A DNA stretch of 64,000 bases from Balneola sp. (GCA_017640785.1 JAEPPZ010000002.1:1-64000), one strand, 5' to 3'; positions 52,031 to 61,649 are shown, counted from the stretch's first letter. Notes: generated by a model not told the origin, from the sequence alone. Translations and numbers: made by a program.

Positions 52031-52506
52031 TACTCTATTTCTGTATCGTTGCCTGGTGATGAATCGGTTTCTTTATTCTTTTCCTGATCCTTTTTTGTAC
52101 CGATCGTTTTTTCCGTTTTTATTTCGTCTGCGGTTTTTTCGATCTCGGAATAAAGCATCCCCATTTCAGCCTTAACTTGTTGTAAAGTTTGTTTGGCCTT
52201 TTGCTTTTTCAACTCAGCTTCGTGCTGTTCATTCTTTATTTCTGTTTCAAGTTCGGAATCTTCATCCATGCTATCCATAGCAACGTCTAGCCTGGCTTCC
52301 GCATGAGTAACTTTATCGCGAACTTTTCCCAGAAACTCATCAACTGATTCCAATAAACTATCCGGATTCATGTTGTTGACAGCCTGAGCGATCTTTCCTT
52401 TTTGCTCAGCCCTTTTACCGCGCTCTTTTATTTCTTTGATGCGACGGTAATGTTCCTTGTATTCCTGCTTCAGGCGTTCTCGTTCTTCTTCACTTTTGTT
52501 ACTCAT
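52030..52506 (-). CDS. PspA paralogue without N-terminal helices, 158 aa
   Basis: Residues 60-130 match the C-terminal helices of the upstream PspA: T-H-A-E-A-R-L-D-V-A-M-D-S-M-D corresponds to N-E-A-R-M-E-I-A-L-D-G-I-D and the following K-Q-T-L-Q-Q-V-K-A-E-M-G to Q-S-L-V-E-Q-F-K-L-E-M-G. The N-terminal 55 residues are charged and lack the membrane-binding amphipathic helix of PspA. It could act as a capping or regulatory subunit of PspA rods. A GGAG ribosome site lies before the ATG, 11 bases from the previous stop. Confidence 0.65.
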   Translation of the reverse strand: MSNKSEEERERLKQEYKEHYRRIKEIKERGKRAEQKGKIAQAVNNMNPDSLLESVDEFLGKVRDKVTHAEARLDVAMDSMDEDSELETEIKNEQHEAELKKQKAKQTLQQVKAEMGMLYSEIEKTADEIKTEKTIGTKKDQEKNKETDSSPGNDTEIE

Positions 52507-52517
52507 AAGAGTCTCCG

Positions 52518-53261
52518 TTAGTTTTTCTCTTTATTCCCAACAGATTTCTTTGGAGATTCTTCTGCAACAGGTTCTTCATCTATGTTGATTGAACCGGAAG
52601 ATTCACCCATTTCAAGCTTGAATTGCTCTACCAATGATTGAGCACGGATCTTTTCAGCATTCGCTTCAATTTCCATGGTCTCAGTATCGATACCATCTAA
52701 CGCAATCTCCATTCGAGCTTCGTTCTTAGCCGTTTTTTCGTTTAATCGGTTGATCATCTCATCATGAGTCTGATCCATACCACCAACTTCAAACTGCTCT
52801 AATGTATCAGCAATTTTAGACTGCCATTCAGCTCTTTCGCTGGCACGTAAAGCTTCTTTAGCTTCCTGAATCTTGCGGTCTTTTTCACGCATGAAAACTT
52901 TCTTCACTTTCAGTGCTTTGTCGTACGCTTTTTCCGCAAAAACTAACTGGTCTTTTGTGTGTGCAAAATTCTCTTTAGCCTTTTCTAGTTGAAGTGCATA
53001 TCCCTCAGCAATGTCATCACGATTTGCCTGAATTGCAGATTTGATCTTAGAAGTTAGTTCACCGATCAACTTTTCATTTCGGTTAGACTCCTTCTGAAGC
53101 ATGATCAAGTTTGCTTTAACCGTCGCAATGTTTTCATTCATTTGCGGAATTTGATCGTTCAGATCACGAATGTTTTGCTCTAAAATTAATTTTGGATCTT
53201 CCATGGAGCTTATTACCCCACCAAACATTGATTTTAATGCACGTATGAATCTTTTAAACAT
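52518..53261 (-). CDS. pspA: PspA/IM30-family protein, 247 aa
   Basis: PspA/IM30 proteins coat and repair damaged membranes as helical rods. The N-terminal amphipathic helix and the P-K-L-I-L-E-Q-N-I-R-D-L-N-D region are present, followed by the long coiled-coil hairpin and the C-terminal helices that a truncated paralogue shares. Length is usual. An AAGGA ribosome site lies nine bases before the ATG. It leads a reverse-strand operon with the paralogue and a two-span coiled-coil membrane protein. No PspF/PspBC genes are nearby, so control must differ from E. coli. Confidence 0.88.
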   Translation of the reverse strand: MFKRFIRALKSMFGGVISSMEDPKLILEQNIRDLNDQIPQMNENIATVKANLIMLQKESNRNEKLIGELTSKIKSAIQANRDDIAEGYALQLEKAKENFAHTKDQLVFAEKAYDKALKVKKVFMREKDRKIQEAKEALRASERAEWQSKIADTLEQFEVGGMDQTHDEMINRLNEKTAKNEARMEIALDGIDTETMEIEANAEKIRAQSLVEQFKLEMGESSGSINIDEEPVAEESPKKSVGNKEKN

Positions 53262-53333
53262 GATTTTTTCCTTTTTTTAATGCCCTATGTTCATTAGATA
53301 CAAATTAACTGATTATTAGTGTAATTCAACATT

Positions 53334-54677
53334 TTAAAGCCGGAAATCCCGAACCCCGTTTTTGTCAACTACTTTTGTAACCAGAAACTCCTTTTCAGGT
53401 TTTGTATCTGAGATCGTTACTGCTCCATACAACTGTGCGGTCACAGGCTCGATCGTGGTTGGCTTGTTCGTATATGCCACTAAAATTGTTTCACCTTTTG
53501 TGATTTTATCTCCTACTTTCTTTTTTAACACAATTCCGGCCTTAGGATCCACGTCATCTTCTTTGATTTTTCTCCCGGCTCCCAGTTCAACAGAAGCAGT
53601 TCCTATCTCGAAAGCATCCATCTCAGAGATATATCCATCTTCAGATGATTTCAATTCAAATTCGTAATCAGCAGTCGGATATTTACCGGGATTGGTGATG
53701 TATGTAATATCTCCACCCTGCTCTTCCACAATATCCAGCCACTTTTGAAAAGCTTCGCCGTTTTCAACTTGTTGTTTACTAATTTCTATTCCTTTTTCAA
53801 CTGAATCTGCTTTTCCTCCTAAATAGATCATAGTTCCGGAAAGCAGGTGTGAGATCTCCATTATATCTTCGGGTCCTTCACCTTTCAGAGCATCTATGGA
53901 TTCCTCCACTTCAAACCAATTCCCGATCTTGTATCCCAAAGGCTGTTTCATATTGGTAAGATACGCGATGGTCTCTTTTTCAAATTGCTCTCCAATACCA
54001 ACCAAAGCCTGAGCGAGTTTAGCAGCATCTTCTTCTGTCTTCATAAATGCACCGGAACCGTATTTCACATCCAGCACCAAGGCATCAATTCCTTCGGCAA
54101 GTTTCTTACTCATAATACTGCCGGCAATTAACGGAATGGATTCTACCGTTGCAGTCACATCACGTAGTGCATAAAGTCTTTTATCAGCAGGTGCAATTTC
54201 TTCAGTTTGCCCAACAAGCACCAGATTCTGTTTTTCCAGGATCTCCTTATAACGTGCAAGATCCACATCCACATAAAAACCTGGAATAGATTCTAATTTA
54301 TCCAAAGTGCCACCGGTATGTCCAAGTCCTCGACCTGATATCATAGGAACCGGAACTCCGGCACTTGCTACAATTGGTGCGAGTATAAGAGATAGTTTAT
54401 CACCCACTCCACCGGTAGAATGTTTATCTACTTTCTTTCCTGATACATGTGAAAGATCCACAACTATACCTGAATGAAGCATGGATTCTGTTAATGCAGC
54501 AGATTCTTCGTCATTCAATCCATTGAGGAAAGCTGCCATCAGAAATGAACTGATCTGATAATCAGGAATTTCATCAGCAGTGTAAGAGTCAATTAAAAAA
54601 CGGATCTCATCCTTAGAAAGAACTTTTCCGTCTCGTTTTTTGCGAATTAGGGAAACAATATTGTACTTTGAATTCAT
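53334..54677 (-). CDS. deoA: Thymidine/pyrimidine-nucleoside phosphorylase
   Basis: The enzyme splits thymidine (or uridine) with phosphate to the base and deoxyribose-1-phosphate. The family signature is complete: I-S-G-R-G-L-G-H-T-G-G-T-L-D-K-L-E, with K-H-S-T-G-G-V-G-D-K-L-S before it and D-V-K-Y-G-S-G-A-F-M-K after. The length of 447 is normal. Whether it accepts uridine cannot be judged. It is 72 bases downstream of the PspA-type operon's leader and diverges from the lipoprotein gene at 54715 by only 37 bases. Confidence 0.9.
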   Translation of the reverse strand: MNSKYNIVSLIRKKRDGKVLSKDEIRFLIDSYTADEIPDYQISSFLMAAFLNGLNDEESAALTESMLHSGIVVDLSHVSGKKVDKHSTGGVGDKLSLILAPIVASAGVPVPMISGRGLGHTGGTLDKLESIPGFYVDVDLARYKEILEKQNLVLVGQTEEIAPADKRLYALRDVTATVESIPLIAGSIMSKKLAEGIDALVLDVKYGSGAFMKTEEDAAKLAQALVGIGEQFEKETIAYLTNMKQPLGYKIGNWFEVEESIDALKGEGPEDIMEISHLLSGTMIYLGGKADSVEKGIEISKQQVENGEAFQKWLDIVEEQGGDITYITNPGKYPTADYEFELKSSEDGYISEMDAFEIGTASVELGAGRKIKEDDVDPKAGIVLKKKVGDKITKGETILVAYTNKPTTIEPVTAQLYGAVTISDTKPEKEFLVTKVVDKNGVRDFRL

Positions 54678-54714
54678 AGCCCAAGTATAGCCAAAAAACT
54701 AATATTTCTTCTAC

Positions 54715-55536
54715 ATGAAGAGAGATTTTTCATACTTCAATTCCGGAAAAGCTTATCTGCTCTTATTTTTTGGGTTATTATTTTCAACAGGATGTAGCTT
54801 TAAAACAATAGTTCATCCCTATCCTCAGGAATTTGAAGAAAGCATAAACAGTTATAAAGACGATATAACGCTCCATAAAGATGGTAAAATTAAATATTTA
54901 CCAAACAGAGATGATTCTGAAGTTTTTGAAGATCTGAATTATAAAGAAGGAGCTTTATATCTTGATACAGGACGTTTTTACCGTTTAAAAAAAGAAGATC
55001 AGTTTTCAGCCCCCTTTTCCGGCTCCGGCTTCATTGTGACTTCCGAAGCATATTTTGATGACCAATTAAGAGAAGATGTCTTCAAGGTGATTCTTCGCAA
55101 AAAAGAAAGTTCTGAGCACAAATATATAATTACAGGCACTTCTCAAAACGCAACTATAGCAAGATCAGATTCAATTAATTATCAAATTATTGCTAAGGAT
55201 TTTTGGCCTCCTTCTGTGAAGAAAGTAAAAGCAGAGGATAGCAATGAATGGCATCACTATCCTTTGGGTGGAAGCTGGGATTATATTGACCAGTCAAATG
55301 AAAGATTTTTGATCGTTCAGGGAAGTCCTGTTAAAAAAAGAATGGGAGCGGAAACTAATTACGGACAGTCTTTTACGTTATTTTCTAATACTGAACTTTC
55401 CGATGAATTTAGATCTGAATTTATAATTGTATTTTTAGGCTATTGGCATCTTACCAACATTCAATATTATTATGAGGAGTGCGATTTCGAAGATCTATCT
55501 TCTGATGCCTGCCCGGGATCTGTAATCATTAAATAA
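54715..55536 (+). CDS. Lipoprotein of unknown function, 273 aa
   Basis: A lipobox L-F-S-T-G-C near residues 22-27 predicts Cys27 as the lipid anchor. The mature chain is acidic and strand-rich, with tyrosines (Y-L-D-T-G-R-F-Y-R-L-K) and two cysteines near the end (Y-Y-E-E-C-D-F and D-A-C-P-G). I recognise no family. PdxB starts 23 bases after its stop, so the genes may share a transcript from the short divergent promoter region at 54678-54714. Confidence 0.65.
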   Translation: MKRDFSYFNSGKAYLLLFFGLLFSTGCSFKTIVHPYPQEFEESINSYKDDITLHKDGKIKYLPNRDDSEVFEDLNYKEGALYLDTGRFYRLKKEDQFSAPFSGSGFIVTSEAYFDDQLREDVFKVILRKKESSEHKYIITGTSQNATIARSDSINYQIIAKDFWPPSVKKVKAEDSNEWHHYPLGGSWDYIDQSNERFLIVQGSPVKKRMGAETNYGQSFTLFSNTELSDEFRSEFIIVFLGYWHLTNIQYYYEECDFEDLSSDACPGSVIIK

Positions 55537-55559
55537 CCTTTTCACTCAACAGAGTTAAT

Positions 55560-56681
55560 TTGCTGAAAATTATTGCTGATAAAAACATTTATAAATTAGA
55601 TCATTTTTTGAATGACAATGTGAAACTAACCACATTCGATCCAAATGATCAGTTACCGGGCTTAGAAACATTCGATGCCCTCTTTGTCAGAACGGTGACA
55701 AAACTCAATTCTAAAACCTTAGAAGCAATACCCAACTCATTAAAGCTCATTGGAACCGGTTCATCCGGAAGCGATCATATTGAGAAAGAGTATTTCAAGT
55801 CAAGAGGTGTACAGGTTATTGATGCTAAAGGCTCAAATGCTGATGCGGTTAGTGAATACGTAATCACATCACTTTTGCTGTGGTCTATAAAAAGAGATAT
55901 TGAGCTATCAGAAATGACAGTTGGAATAATTGGAGCAGGAGCAACAGGAAGTGCAGTCGCTGATCAACTATCACAGTTTGAAATTCCTTTTCTGAGTTAT
56001 GATCCACCAAGAGCACAAAGAGACAAAAATTTTAGCTCGGCTTCTCTTAAAGATATTCTTGAGTGTGATATTCTTACTTTTCATGTTCCACTGGAGAAAA
56101 AAGGGGCTCATTCCACATTTCACTGGTTGGATAAATCTAAACTCTCTGCCAATTCTTTTGAACTGATCATTAATGCCTCCCGAGGTGGAGTTGTTGATGA
56201 ACTAGCTCTTCTTAATGCCGTCCATGAAAATACAGTTGGGGATATAATTATAGATGTTTGGGAAGGTGAACCGGACTTTAATACAGCAGTCGCTGAAGCA
56301 GCATTTATTGCAACTCCTCATATAGCCGGCTATTCAGAACAAGCAAAATTAAATGCATCAAAAATGCTAGTTGATCAGTTTTCTGATTTTTTTGATTTAG
56401 AAGTTGCCGATTCCTCAAAGCTTTACCGGTCAAAGAAAATAGATCTGGCTGATTTAAATTACACACCTTATGAGTTACTTCTCAGATTACATCCTCTGAG
56501 AGAATATGATGCTGATCTTAGAGATCTGAATTTACGCCCTGACAAATCAATTCTGTTCCAGAAACTCAGAACAGATCGTCCTTACAGATATGAATACCCC
56601 TATATCAGTCTGAACAAAACTTTACTGAATGAATTTAATGTGTTTAAAAAGCTGGGTGTTAAACCTCTGACTAATACTTAA
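55560..56681 (+). CDS. pdxB: 4-phosphoerythronate dehydrogenase
   Basis: The enzyme oxidises 4-phosphoerythronate to 2-oxo-3-hydroxy-4-phosphobutanoate in vitamin B6 synthesis. The start is TTG at 55560. The NAD fold shows V-G-I-I-G-A-G-A-T-G-S-A-V-A, the family substrate motif N-A-S-R-G-G-V-V-D-E is near residue 205, and D-V-W-E-G-E-P and T-P-H-I-A-G-Y-S carry the catalytic Glu/His. The C-terminal domain unique to PdxB (about 285-373) is present, which separates it from SerA. It overlaps the convergent ParB-like gene by 11 bases. Confidence 0.9.
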   Translation: MLKIIADKNIYKLDHFLNDNVKLTTFDPNDQLPGLETFDALFVRTVTKLNSKTLEAIPNSLKLIGTGSSGSDHIEKEYFKSRGVQVIDAKGSNADAVSEYVITSLLLWSIKRDIELSEMTVGIIGAGATGSAVADQLSQFEIPFLSYDPPRAQRDKNFSSASLKDILECDILTFHVPLEKKGAHSTFHWLDKSKLSANSFELIINASRGGVVDELALLNAVHENTVGDIIIDVWEGEPDFNTAVAEAAFIATPHIAGYSEQAKLNASKMLVDQFSDFFDLEVADSSKLYRSKKIDLADLNYTPYELLLRLHPLREYDADLRDLNLRPDKSILFQKLRTDRPYRYEYPYISLNKTLLNEFNVFKKLGVKPLTNT

Positions 56682-57048
56682 GTTCTTTCAAGGATTTGTT
56701 TTTATGATCCGGCTCAGGGTCTTCCAGAAATTGAACTACTTTGATAGTTTCTTTCCCTTTCATTATAGCCTTCAGAATACGATGCATGCCGTCCATCACA
56801 CTCCCATCTGAAGAAAGAATAACAGGATATTTAAAACTTGTTTTTTCTGCATATTCAATGTGTTTTGCTATCTCACGAACTGAAGGCACATCATCTTTAC
56901 CCTGAAACCAAAAATTTTTGTCGATATCGTCAATCGACTCAATCATCACTTCTTTTGGTAAATAATGTTCTGAAATTTTTACGAGTCTATCAATGTCCCA
57001 TGCCAGAGTATCGCCATTAACTTCTCGTATATGATATTGTTTTCTCAT
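56671..57048 (-). CDS. ParB-N-like small protein, 125 aa
   Basis: The C-terminal half has the core of a ParB/Srx-type fold: Y-P-V-I-L-S-S-D-G-S-V-M-D-G-M-H-R-I-L-K-A, where the G-M-H-R segment corresponds to the G-E-R-R box of ParB. There is no DNA-binding helix-turn-helix, so it is not a partition protein; similar short proteins bind or hydrolyse nucleotides. Its C-terminus overlaps the convergent pdxB gene by 11 bases. The M48 protease gene ends one base upstream. Confidence 0.65.
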   Translation of the reverse strand: MRKQYHIREVNGDTLAWDIDRLVKISEHYLPKEVMIESIDDIDKNFWFQGKDDVPSVREIAKHIEYAEKTSFKYPVILSSDGSVMDGMHRILKAIMKGKETIKVVQFLEDPEPDHKNKSLKELKY

Positions 57049-58539
57049 TTATTGCTTTGGTATTTTTATCCAACTGCCAGCAGTGATATTCTGGTCCAAT
57101 TGAACTTGATTAATAATTGCTATGTCTAACGGTTCAATATTCATTGGCAGATTTGAAGGCAGGAAACTGGAAAAGGAACCTGATCTTGTAGTTTTTACCA
57201 GTTCCAGTCTTACAGGTTTTATGTTCAGAATAGACGAGTCGGTAAGTCGGTCAAAACCATTAGGAACTGCAGCAAACTGTTGTTCATATTCACCGAACTG
57301 CTGAGATATAGTATAACTCAGAAACCTGTAAATATTTCCATTATAACTCAGAGCGGTTATATCAATCGTCAATGAAGTTCCGTCTTCCTGTTGGAGGTTA
57401 GCTTCGGCTTCATAACCATTCAAACCGTTCGGGTTGGTTGAGCTTTGCTCAGTAGTGTTTACTCCTTCCTGATTCAAAAACGCCTTAACAGAAGCTTCCG
57501 GAGTTGAATTCTCATTGTCAATGGAAAATTGCACAATAGCATCCTGATTTTCATTCACCAAAATAACTGCTGAAGCCTGATTGATGACGCTGAAACCAGC
57601 AGGTACCGGGAATTGAAATTTTAGATCCGGATGGTAAAATATTCCATTCCGTTCAAACCCTTCTCTTGGGTTTTGTCCATACATGATATTGTCGATCATG
57701 TTTAAATATTCTTCATTATCTACAATAGTTTGTTCATATCCTTTTTGAGCCCATTCAGCAGCTAGTTCAGGAATATTTTTTTCTCTTTCACCGGGATCAG
57801 GATGTGAAGACAAATGCGAAGGGATGCTCTGACCTGATTTCTCGGAAATTCTTTTCAGGGAAGTAAAAAACTCTCCCCCTTCTGCTGCTTTGTATCCTTT
57901 CATTGCAGAATACTCAACCCCTAGCTGATCAGATTCTCTTTCGTCATCTCTGCTGTAGCTTAGAAATAACAATTGTGCAGTCTGACTACTTAACTGAAGA
58001 ATATTCCCTCCATCTAATCCGATTGACTCTCCCAATACTGCACCACCAATTATAGCTAATTGCCCAAATTGCTGTTCTGCAGCACGTTGAGAAGCATGTC
58101 TTGCAGCTACGTGTCCGATTTCATGTCCCAATACAACCATTAACTGAGCCTCGTTATCTAAATGAGCCAGCAAGCCTCTTGTCACATAAACGTATCCTCC
58201 CGGAAGTGCAAAAGCATTTACAACCGGACTCCCAAGTACTCTAAAAGTAAACTCCGTGTTTTTATATTCGTTTGGAGTATCTTCTCTGCTGAAATGACTT
58301 ACTTCAAGAAGCTCATTTCCCAATTTAGTCACATAATTCGCAAGTTCTTCATCATCATATAATCCATATTGCGCAATTATTTCTGCATCTGCTTCTTTAC
58401 CGAGTTGTAATTCCTGTTCCCATGAATAACCATAAGCTCTTTTATTCCCCGAAACAGGACTGGTTTGAATAGATACGCAGCTAGGAAGCACCAAAGCTGT
58501 AATTACAACAAGTATTGTTGTTTTAATAAATGAATTCAT
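57049..58539 (-). CDS. M48-family metalloprotease lipoprotein with C-terminal LysM-like domain, 496 aa
   Basis: The lipobox V-L-P-S-C gives Cys21 as anchor. The zinc motif H139-E-I-G-H143 is followed by A-A-R-H, and a second part D-D-E-R-E-S-D-Q-L-G holds the third zinc ligand. The fold is the M48C/BepA-like type, a periplasmic quality-control protease of outer-membrane assembly. The last 50 residues (I-A-I-I-N-Q-V-Q-L-D-Q-N-I-T-A-G-S-W-I-K) resemble a LysM peptidoglycan-binding end. Length and order fit. Confidence 0.85.
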   Translation of the reverse strand: MNSFIKTTILVVITALVLPSCVSIQTSPVSGNKRAYGYSWEQELQLGKEADAEIIAQYGLYDDEELANYVTKLGNELLEVSHFSREDTPNEYKNTEFTFRVLGSPVVNAFALPGGYVYVTRGLLAHLDNEAQLMVVLGHEIGHVAARHASQRAAEQQFGQLAIIGGAVLGESIGLDGGNILQLSSQTAQLLFLSYSRDDERESDQLGVEYSAMKGYKAAEGGEFFTSLKRISEKSGQSIPSHLSSHPDPGEREKNIPELAAEWAQKGYEQTIVDNEEYLNMIDNIMYGQNPREGFERNGIFYHPDLKFQFPVPAGFSVINQASAVILVNENQDAIVQFSIDNENSTPEASVKAFLNQEGVNTTEQSSTNPNGLNGYEAEANLQQEDGTSLTIDITALSYNGNIYRFLSYTISQQFGEYEQQFAAVPNGFDRLTDSSILNIKPVRLELVKTTRSGSFSSFLPSNLPMNIEPLDIAIINQVQLDQNITAGSWIKIPKQ

Positions 58540-58557
58540 AATACCTTTTTGTTAACC

Positions 58558-59577
58558 TTAACCTATCACATTTACTTCCGGAGTGAGGTCTATTTTAAAT
58601 TCAGTACTTATAGAAAGGCAAATTTCCGTTGCTAAGTTCCAAATTTCTTTTCCTGTCGCATTTCCATGGTTTACGAGTACCAGAGCCTGCTTAACATGAA
58701 CACCGGCATCTCCAATCCTTTTACCTTTCCATCCTGCTTTTTCTATCAACCAGCCTGCCGGAACTTTAACCTGTCTTTCAGTAACAGGATAGCTTGGCAG
58801 ATCCGGATATTCAGACTTTAACTGATTGAAGTGCTGAACAGAGATCACCGGATTCTTGAAAAAACTACCTGTATTACCAATTTGCTTAGGATCAGGAAGT
58901 TTACTCTGACGAATTTCTATCACGCAATCACTTATATCCTTGATATCAGGTTCGGATATCCCCTTTTCCGACAACTTCTCCGATAAAGCTTTGTATGAAG
59001 TATTCACGTTGTGATCTTTGGATAAGCGTAAAGTCACAGATGTAATAACGGCTTTTCCTTTAAGCTCTTTTTTAAAGATGCTTTCTCTATAACCAAACTT
59101 ACACTCATCCTTGGTGAAAGTTTTTAATTCACCGGAATCGATCATAAATGCTTCAAGACTTAAAAACACATTTTCTAATTCTACTCCGTAAGCCCCGATA
59201 TTTTGAATAGGTGCTGCACCTACTGATCCCGGGATGAGTGACAGATTTTCGATACCACCCAAGCCATTTTCTACACAAAATAAAACGAGTTCGTGCCAGT
59301 TCTCACCTGAAGCAATTTTCAAATCCGTTTCTGATAGAAAATCTCTTCCTTTGAGTGCATTATAAATTACCAGACCATCAAAATCCTTTTTAAAAAGAAT
59401 GTTGCTCCCTCCTCCCAAAACCAAGATCTCCAGATTCTTGTCTTTAGCAAACTTAATAGCTTCCTGAAGTTCTGGAACAGAAGCTACTTCTACGAAAAAT
59501 GCAGCTTTTGAAGAAACTCCCATCGTGTTAAAGGAAGACAGGTCAAAATCTTTGTGAATAGAAAGCTTAGTAGACAT
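58558..59577 (-). CDS. murB: UDP-N-acetylenolpyruvoylglucosamine reductase
   Basis: MurB reduces the enolpyruvyl group with NADPH and FAD to make UDP-MurNAc. FAD contacts are in L-G-G-G-S-N-I-L and S-L-I-P-G-S-V-G-A-A-P-I-Q-N-I-G-A-Y-G-V-E; the catalytic serine is in N-T-G-S-F-F-K-N-P. The length of 339 and the loop pattern fit the E. coli type I enzyme. It starts five bases after the CNNM/GldE-like gene, suggesting a shared transcript. Confidence 0.95.
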   Translation of the reverse strand: MSTKLSIHKDFDLSSFNTMGVSSKAAFFVEVASVPELQEAIKFAKDKNLEILVLGGGSNILFKKDFDGLVIYNALKGRDFLSETDLKIASGENWHELVLFCVENGLGGIENLSLIPGSVGAAPIQNIGAYGVELENVFLSLEAFMIDSGELKTFTKDECKFGYRESIFKKELKGKAVITSVTLRLSKDHNVNTSYKALSEKLSEKGISEPDIKDISDCVIEIRQSKLPDPKQIGNTGSFFKNPVISVQHFNQLKSEYPDLPSYPVTERQVKVPAGWLIEKAGWKGKRIGDAGVHVKQALVLVNHGNATGKEIWNLATEICLSISTEFKIDLTPEVNVIG

Positions 59578-59582
59578 TGAGG

Positions 59583-60968
59583 CTAATCTTCTTTTTCAGA
59601 GGTTTCTTTTTGTCCCTCTACGAGCTTTACACGAACTTTTTTAATTCTGTTATTCTGAACGGAGTGGACGGTACATTCCAATCCTTTGTAGATCACTCTT
59701 TCTCCTACCGTTGGCAAGCTTTCCGTCAGATGATAGATCAACCCGCCTAAAGTTTCGAAATCATCATTTTCAGTGCTCAATTCTAAATCTACGACGTCTT
59801 CCATATCATCAAGATCGATCTGTGCGTCAAAAATATAGATACCGTTTTTGAATTGTGTATATAACTGTTGGTCATCTGATGATTCATCGGTGATATCACC
59901 TACTAATTCCTCCAGAATATCGTCCATGGTAACTATTCCTTCCGTACCACCATATTCGTCGACCACAACTGCAATGTGAGTTTTCTCCTGCTGAAAATCT
60001 CTCAAAAGATCGTCCAATTTTTTTGTGGCAGGTATAAACAGCGCGTTTCTGGAAATAGTCTTCCAGTTAAATGAGGGCTCCTCTCTCTGATCATTCAGGT
60101 ATGGCAAAATGTCTTTTGCATAAATTACACCCAGAATGTTATCCAGATCATTTTCATAGAGAGGCATTCTTGAGAGCGCTTTATCCTGAATAATACTTAA
60201 TATATCGGACAAGGAATCCTGAGTTGAGACTGCAATTATATTAACCCTTGAGGTCATGATCTCCCGAACGGTTATATTTCCAAATTCTATTACATTCTCA
60301 ATAATTTCTCTTTCATCTTCTTTAATTGAACCGTCCTGTTCGCTCACTTCTGCCATGGTTCTGATATCATCAGTAGTCATCTTGTTAGATGGCTTTGGAA
60401 GATATTTTTCCATAAAAATAGTGCTGTCAGCAATCAATTTTGAAAACGGTTTAAGCAAAACAAAAAGCACATAAATAAAAGTACTCCATCTTCTGGAAAC
60501 CGTTAGAGGATCATTTATGGCAATGATCTTTGGGGTTATCTCGCTGATGATCAAAATCATAAATGTTAACACAACAACTTCAGCAGTAAATACAACTACT
60601 TCCGACAACCCAAAGTGAGCCACAAAAGAGCCTGTAATTACAGCAGCCATTACTGAAGCCACTATGTTTGCGAAAGTATTCCCGATCAAAATAGTAGCTA
60701 ACAATCGTCGTGGTTTATCCAACATTGTTAATATTCGGGAATCAGCTGCGTGAGGGATTTCTGCGCCGGTTAAACTCTCAAGACGTGATGAAAGAGAAAA
60801 AAAAGCAACTTCAGATCCTGAGAAAATTGCTGATACTGCAAGCCCGAATATCATTACCACAAACTGTATGGAAATCACAACATAATCTATTTCTGCTGAA
60901 ATGCCTGACACAGAAATATCTAACAATAGGGCTATAATTAAATTATGAAATTCTAAGAGGGTGCTCAA
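59583..60968 (-). CDS. CNNM/CBS/CorC-domain membrane protein, GldE-like, 461 aa
   Basis: The domain order is the same as at 49002: membrane CNNM core to about residue 200, CBS pair (M-T-S-R-V-N-I-I-A-V-S), then the CorC_HlyC end with acidic D-D-E-S-S-D-D-Q. The longer N-terminus with an extra hydrophobic leader (L-I-I-A-L-L-L-D-I-S-V) and overall length match the GldE type found in Bacteroidota beside gliding genes, but no gliding gene is nearby. A role in metal homeostasis is equally possible. Confidence 0.8.
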   Translation of the reverse strand: MSTLLEFHNLIIALLLDISVSGISAEIDYVVISIQFVVMIFGLAVSAIFSGSEVAFFSLSSRLESLTGAEIPHAADSRILTMLDKPRRLLATILIGNTFANIVASVMAAVITGSFVAHFGLSEVVVFTAEVVVLTFMILIISEITPKIIAINDPLTVSRRWSTFIYVLFVLLKPFSKLIADSTIFMEKYLPKPSNKMTTDDIRTMAEVSEQDGSIKEDEREIIENVIEFGNITVREIMTSRVNIIAVSTQDSLSDILSIIQDKALSRMPLYENDLDNILGVIYAKDILPYLNDQREEPSFNWKTISRNALFIPATKKLDDLLRDFQQEKTHIAVVVDEYGGTEGIVTMDDILEELVGDITDESSDDQQLYTQFKNGIYIFDAQIDLDDMEDVVDLELSTENDDFETLGGLIYHLTESLPTVGERVIYKGLECTVHSVQNNRIKKVRVKLVEGQKETSEKED

Positions 60969-61021
60969 TTATATAATATTTTGATTGGGGGGAATTTAAC
61001 TAGGTGAACGCTTCCTAACAA

Positions 61022-61061
61022 AAATAAAAAAAGGCGGTGAAAGTATGACTTCGCACCGCCT
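61022..61061 (-). terminator. Intrinsic terminator after ssb
   Basis: On the reverse strand AGGCGGTG (61054-61061 complement) pairs with CACCGCCT (61032-61039 complement) around a 14-base loop, followed by a run of T. It ends the ssb transcript 19 bases after its stop. Confidence 0.85.
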
Positions 61062-61079
61062 GAAATGTTTCAATTTTAT

Positions 61080-61541
61080 CTAAAATGGAAGATCATCATC
61101 CATATTATCAAAATCTTTTCCAAGCTCAACATTGCTGGACATCTGTTGATTTTGATTGCCGGCATTTTGATTTCCACCTTGATTACCGCCCTGGTTTCCA
61201 CCACCACTGCCCTTGCTGTCAAGCATGGTCATTTGAAGAGCTTTAATTTCAGTGGTATATCTTTTTTGACCTTGATTGTCTTCCCAAGATCTGGTTTGAA
61301 TCGGACCTTCAATATAAACCAAAGAACCTTTGGTTAAATACTGCTGGCAAATTTCAGCCAGTCTTCCCCATGCAACCACACGATGCCATTCAGTTTTTTC
61401 CTGTTGCTCGCCGTTGCTGTCTTTATAACGCTCGCTTGTAGCTATGCTTAATGTAGCCACAGCTGTGTTTGATTGCGTGTATCTTACTTCAGGATCTTGC
61501 CCGAGTCTTCCGATTAATTGTGCTTTATTTAGTGAACTCAT
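61080..61541 (-). CDS. ssb: Single-stranded DNA-binding protein
   Basis: SSB coats single-stranded DNA and recruits replication and repair proteins. The OB fold runs [14 protein letters not shown] through [11 protein letters not shown]; a Gly/Asn/Gln linker follows and the C-terminal D-D-D-L-P-F tip recruits partners. The length of 153 is normal. Upstream sequence to the DUF3857 gene holds only that gene's terminator. Confidence 0.95.
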   Translation of the reverse strand: MSSLNKAQLIGRLGQDPEVRYTQSNTAVATLSIATSERYKDSNGEQQEKTEWHRVVAWGRLAEICQQYLTKGSLVYIEGPIQTRSWEDNQGQKRYTTEIKALQMTMLDSKGSGGGNQGGNQGGNQNAGNQNQQMSSNVELGKDFDNMDDDLPF

Positions 61542-61611
61542 TACGTATTGGATTAAGTTATTTTGTTTGTAAAGTAAGACAAGCTCAGAAGAATTCCTTA
61601 CAAAAAAAGTT

Positions 61612-61639
61612 TAAAAAAAATTTCAAGTATTAATACTTG
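61612..61639 (-). terminator. Terminator after the DUF3857 gene
   Basis: CAAGTATTAATACTTG (61624-61639) is a perfect 16-bp palindrome followed on the reverse strand by AAA and eight T residues. Confidence 0.75.
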
Positions 61640-61649
61640 GGTATGCATT

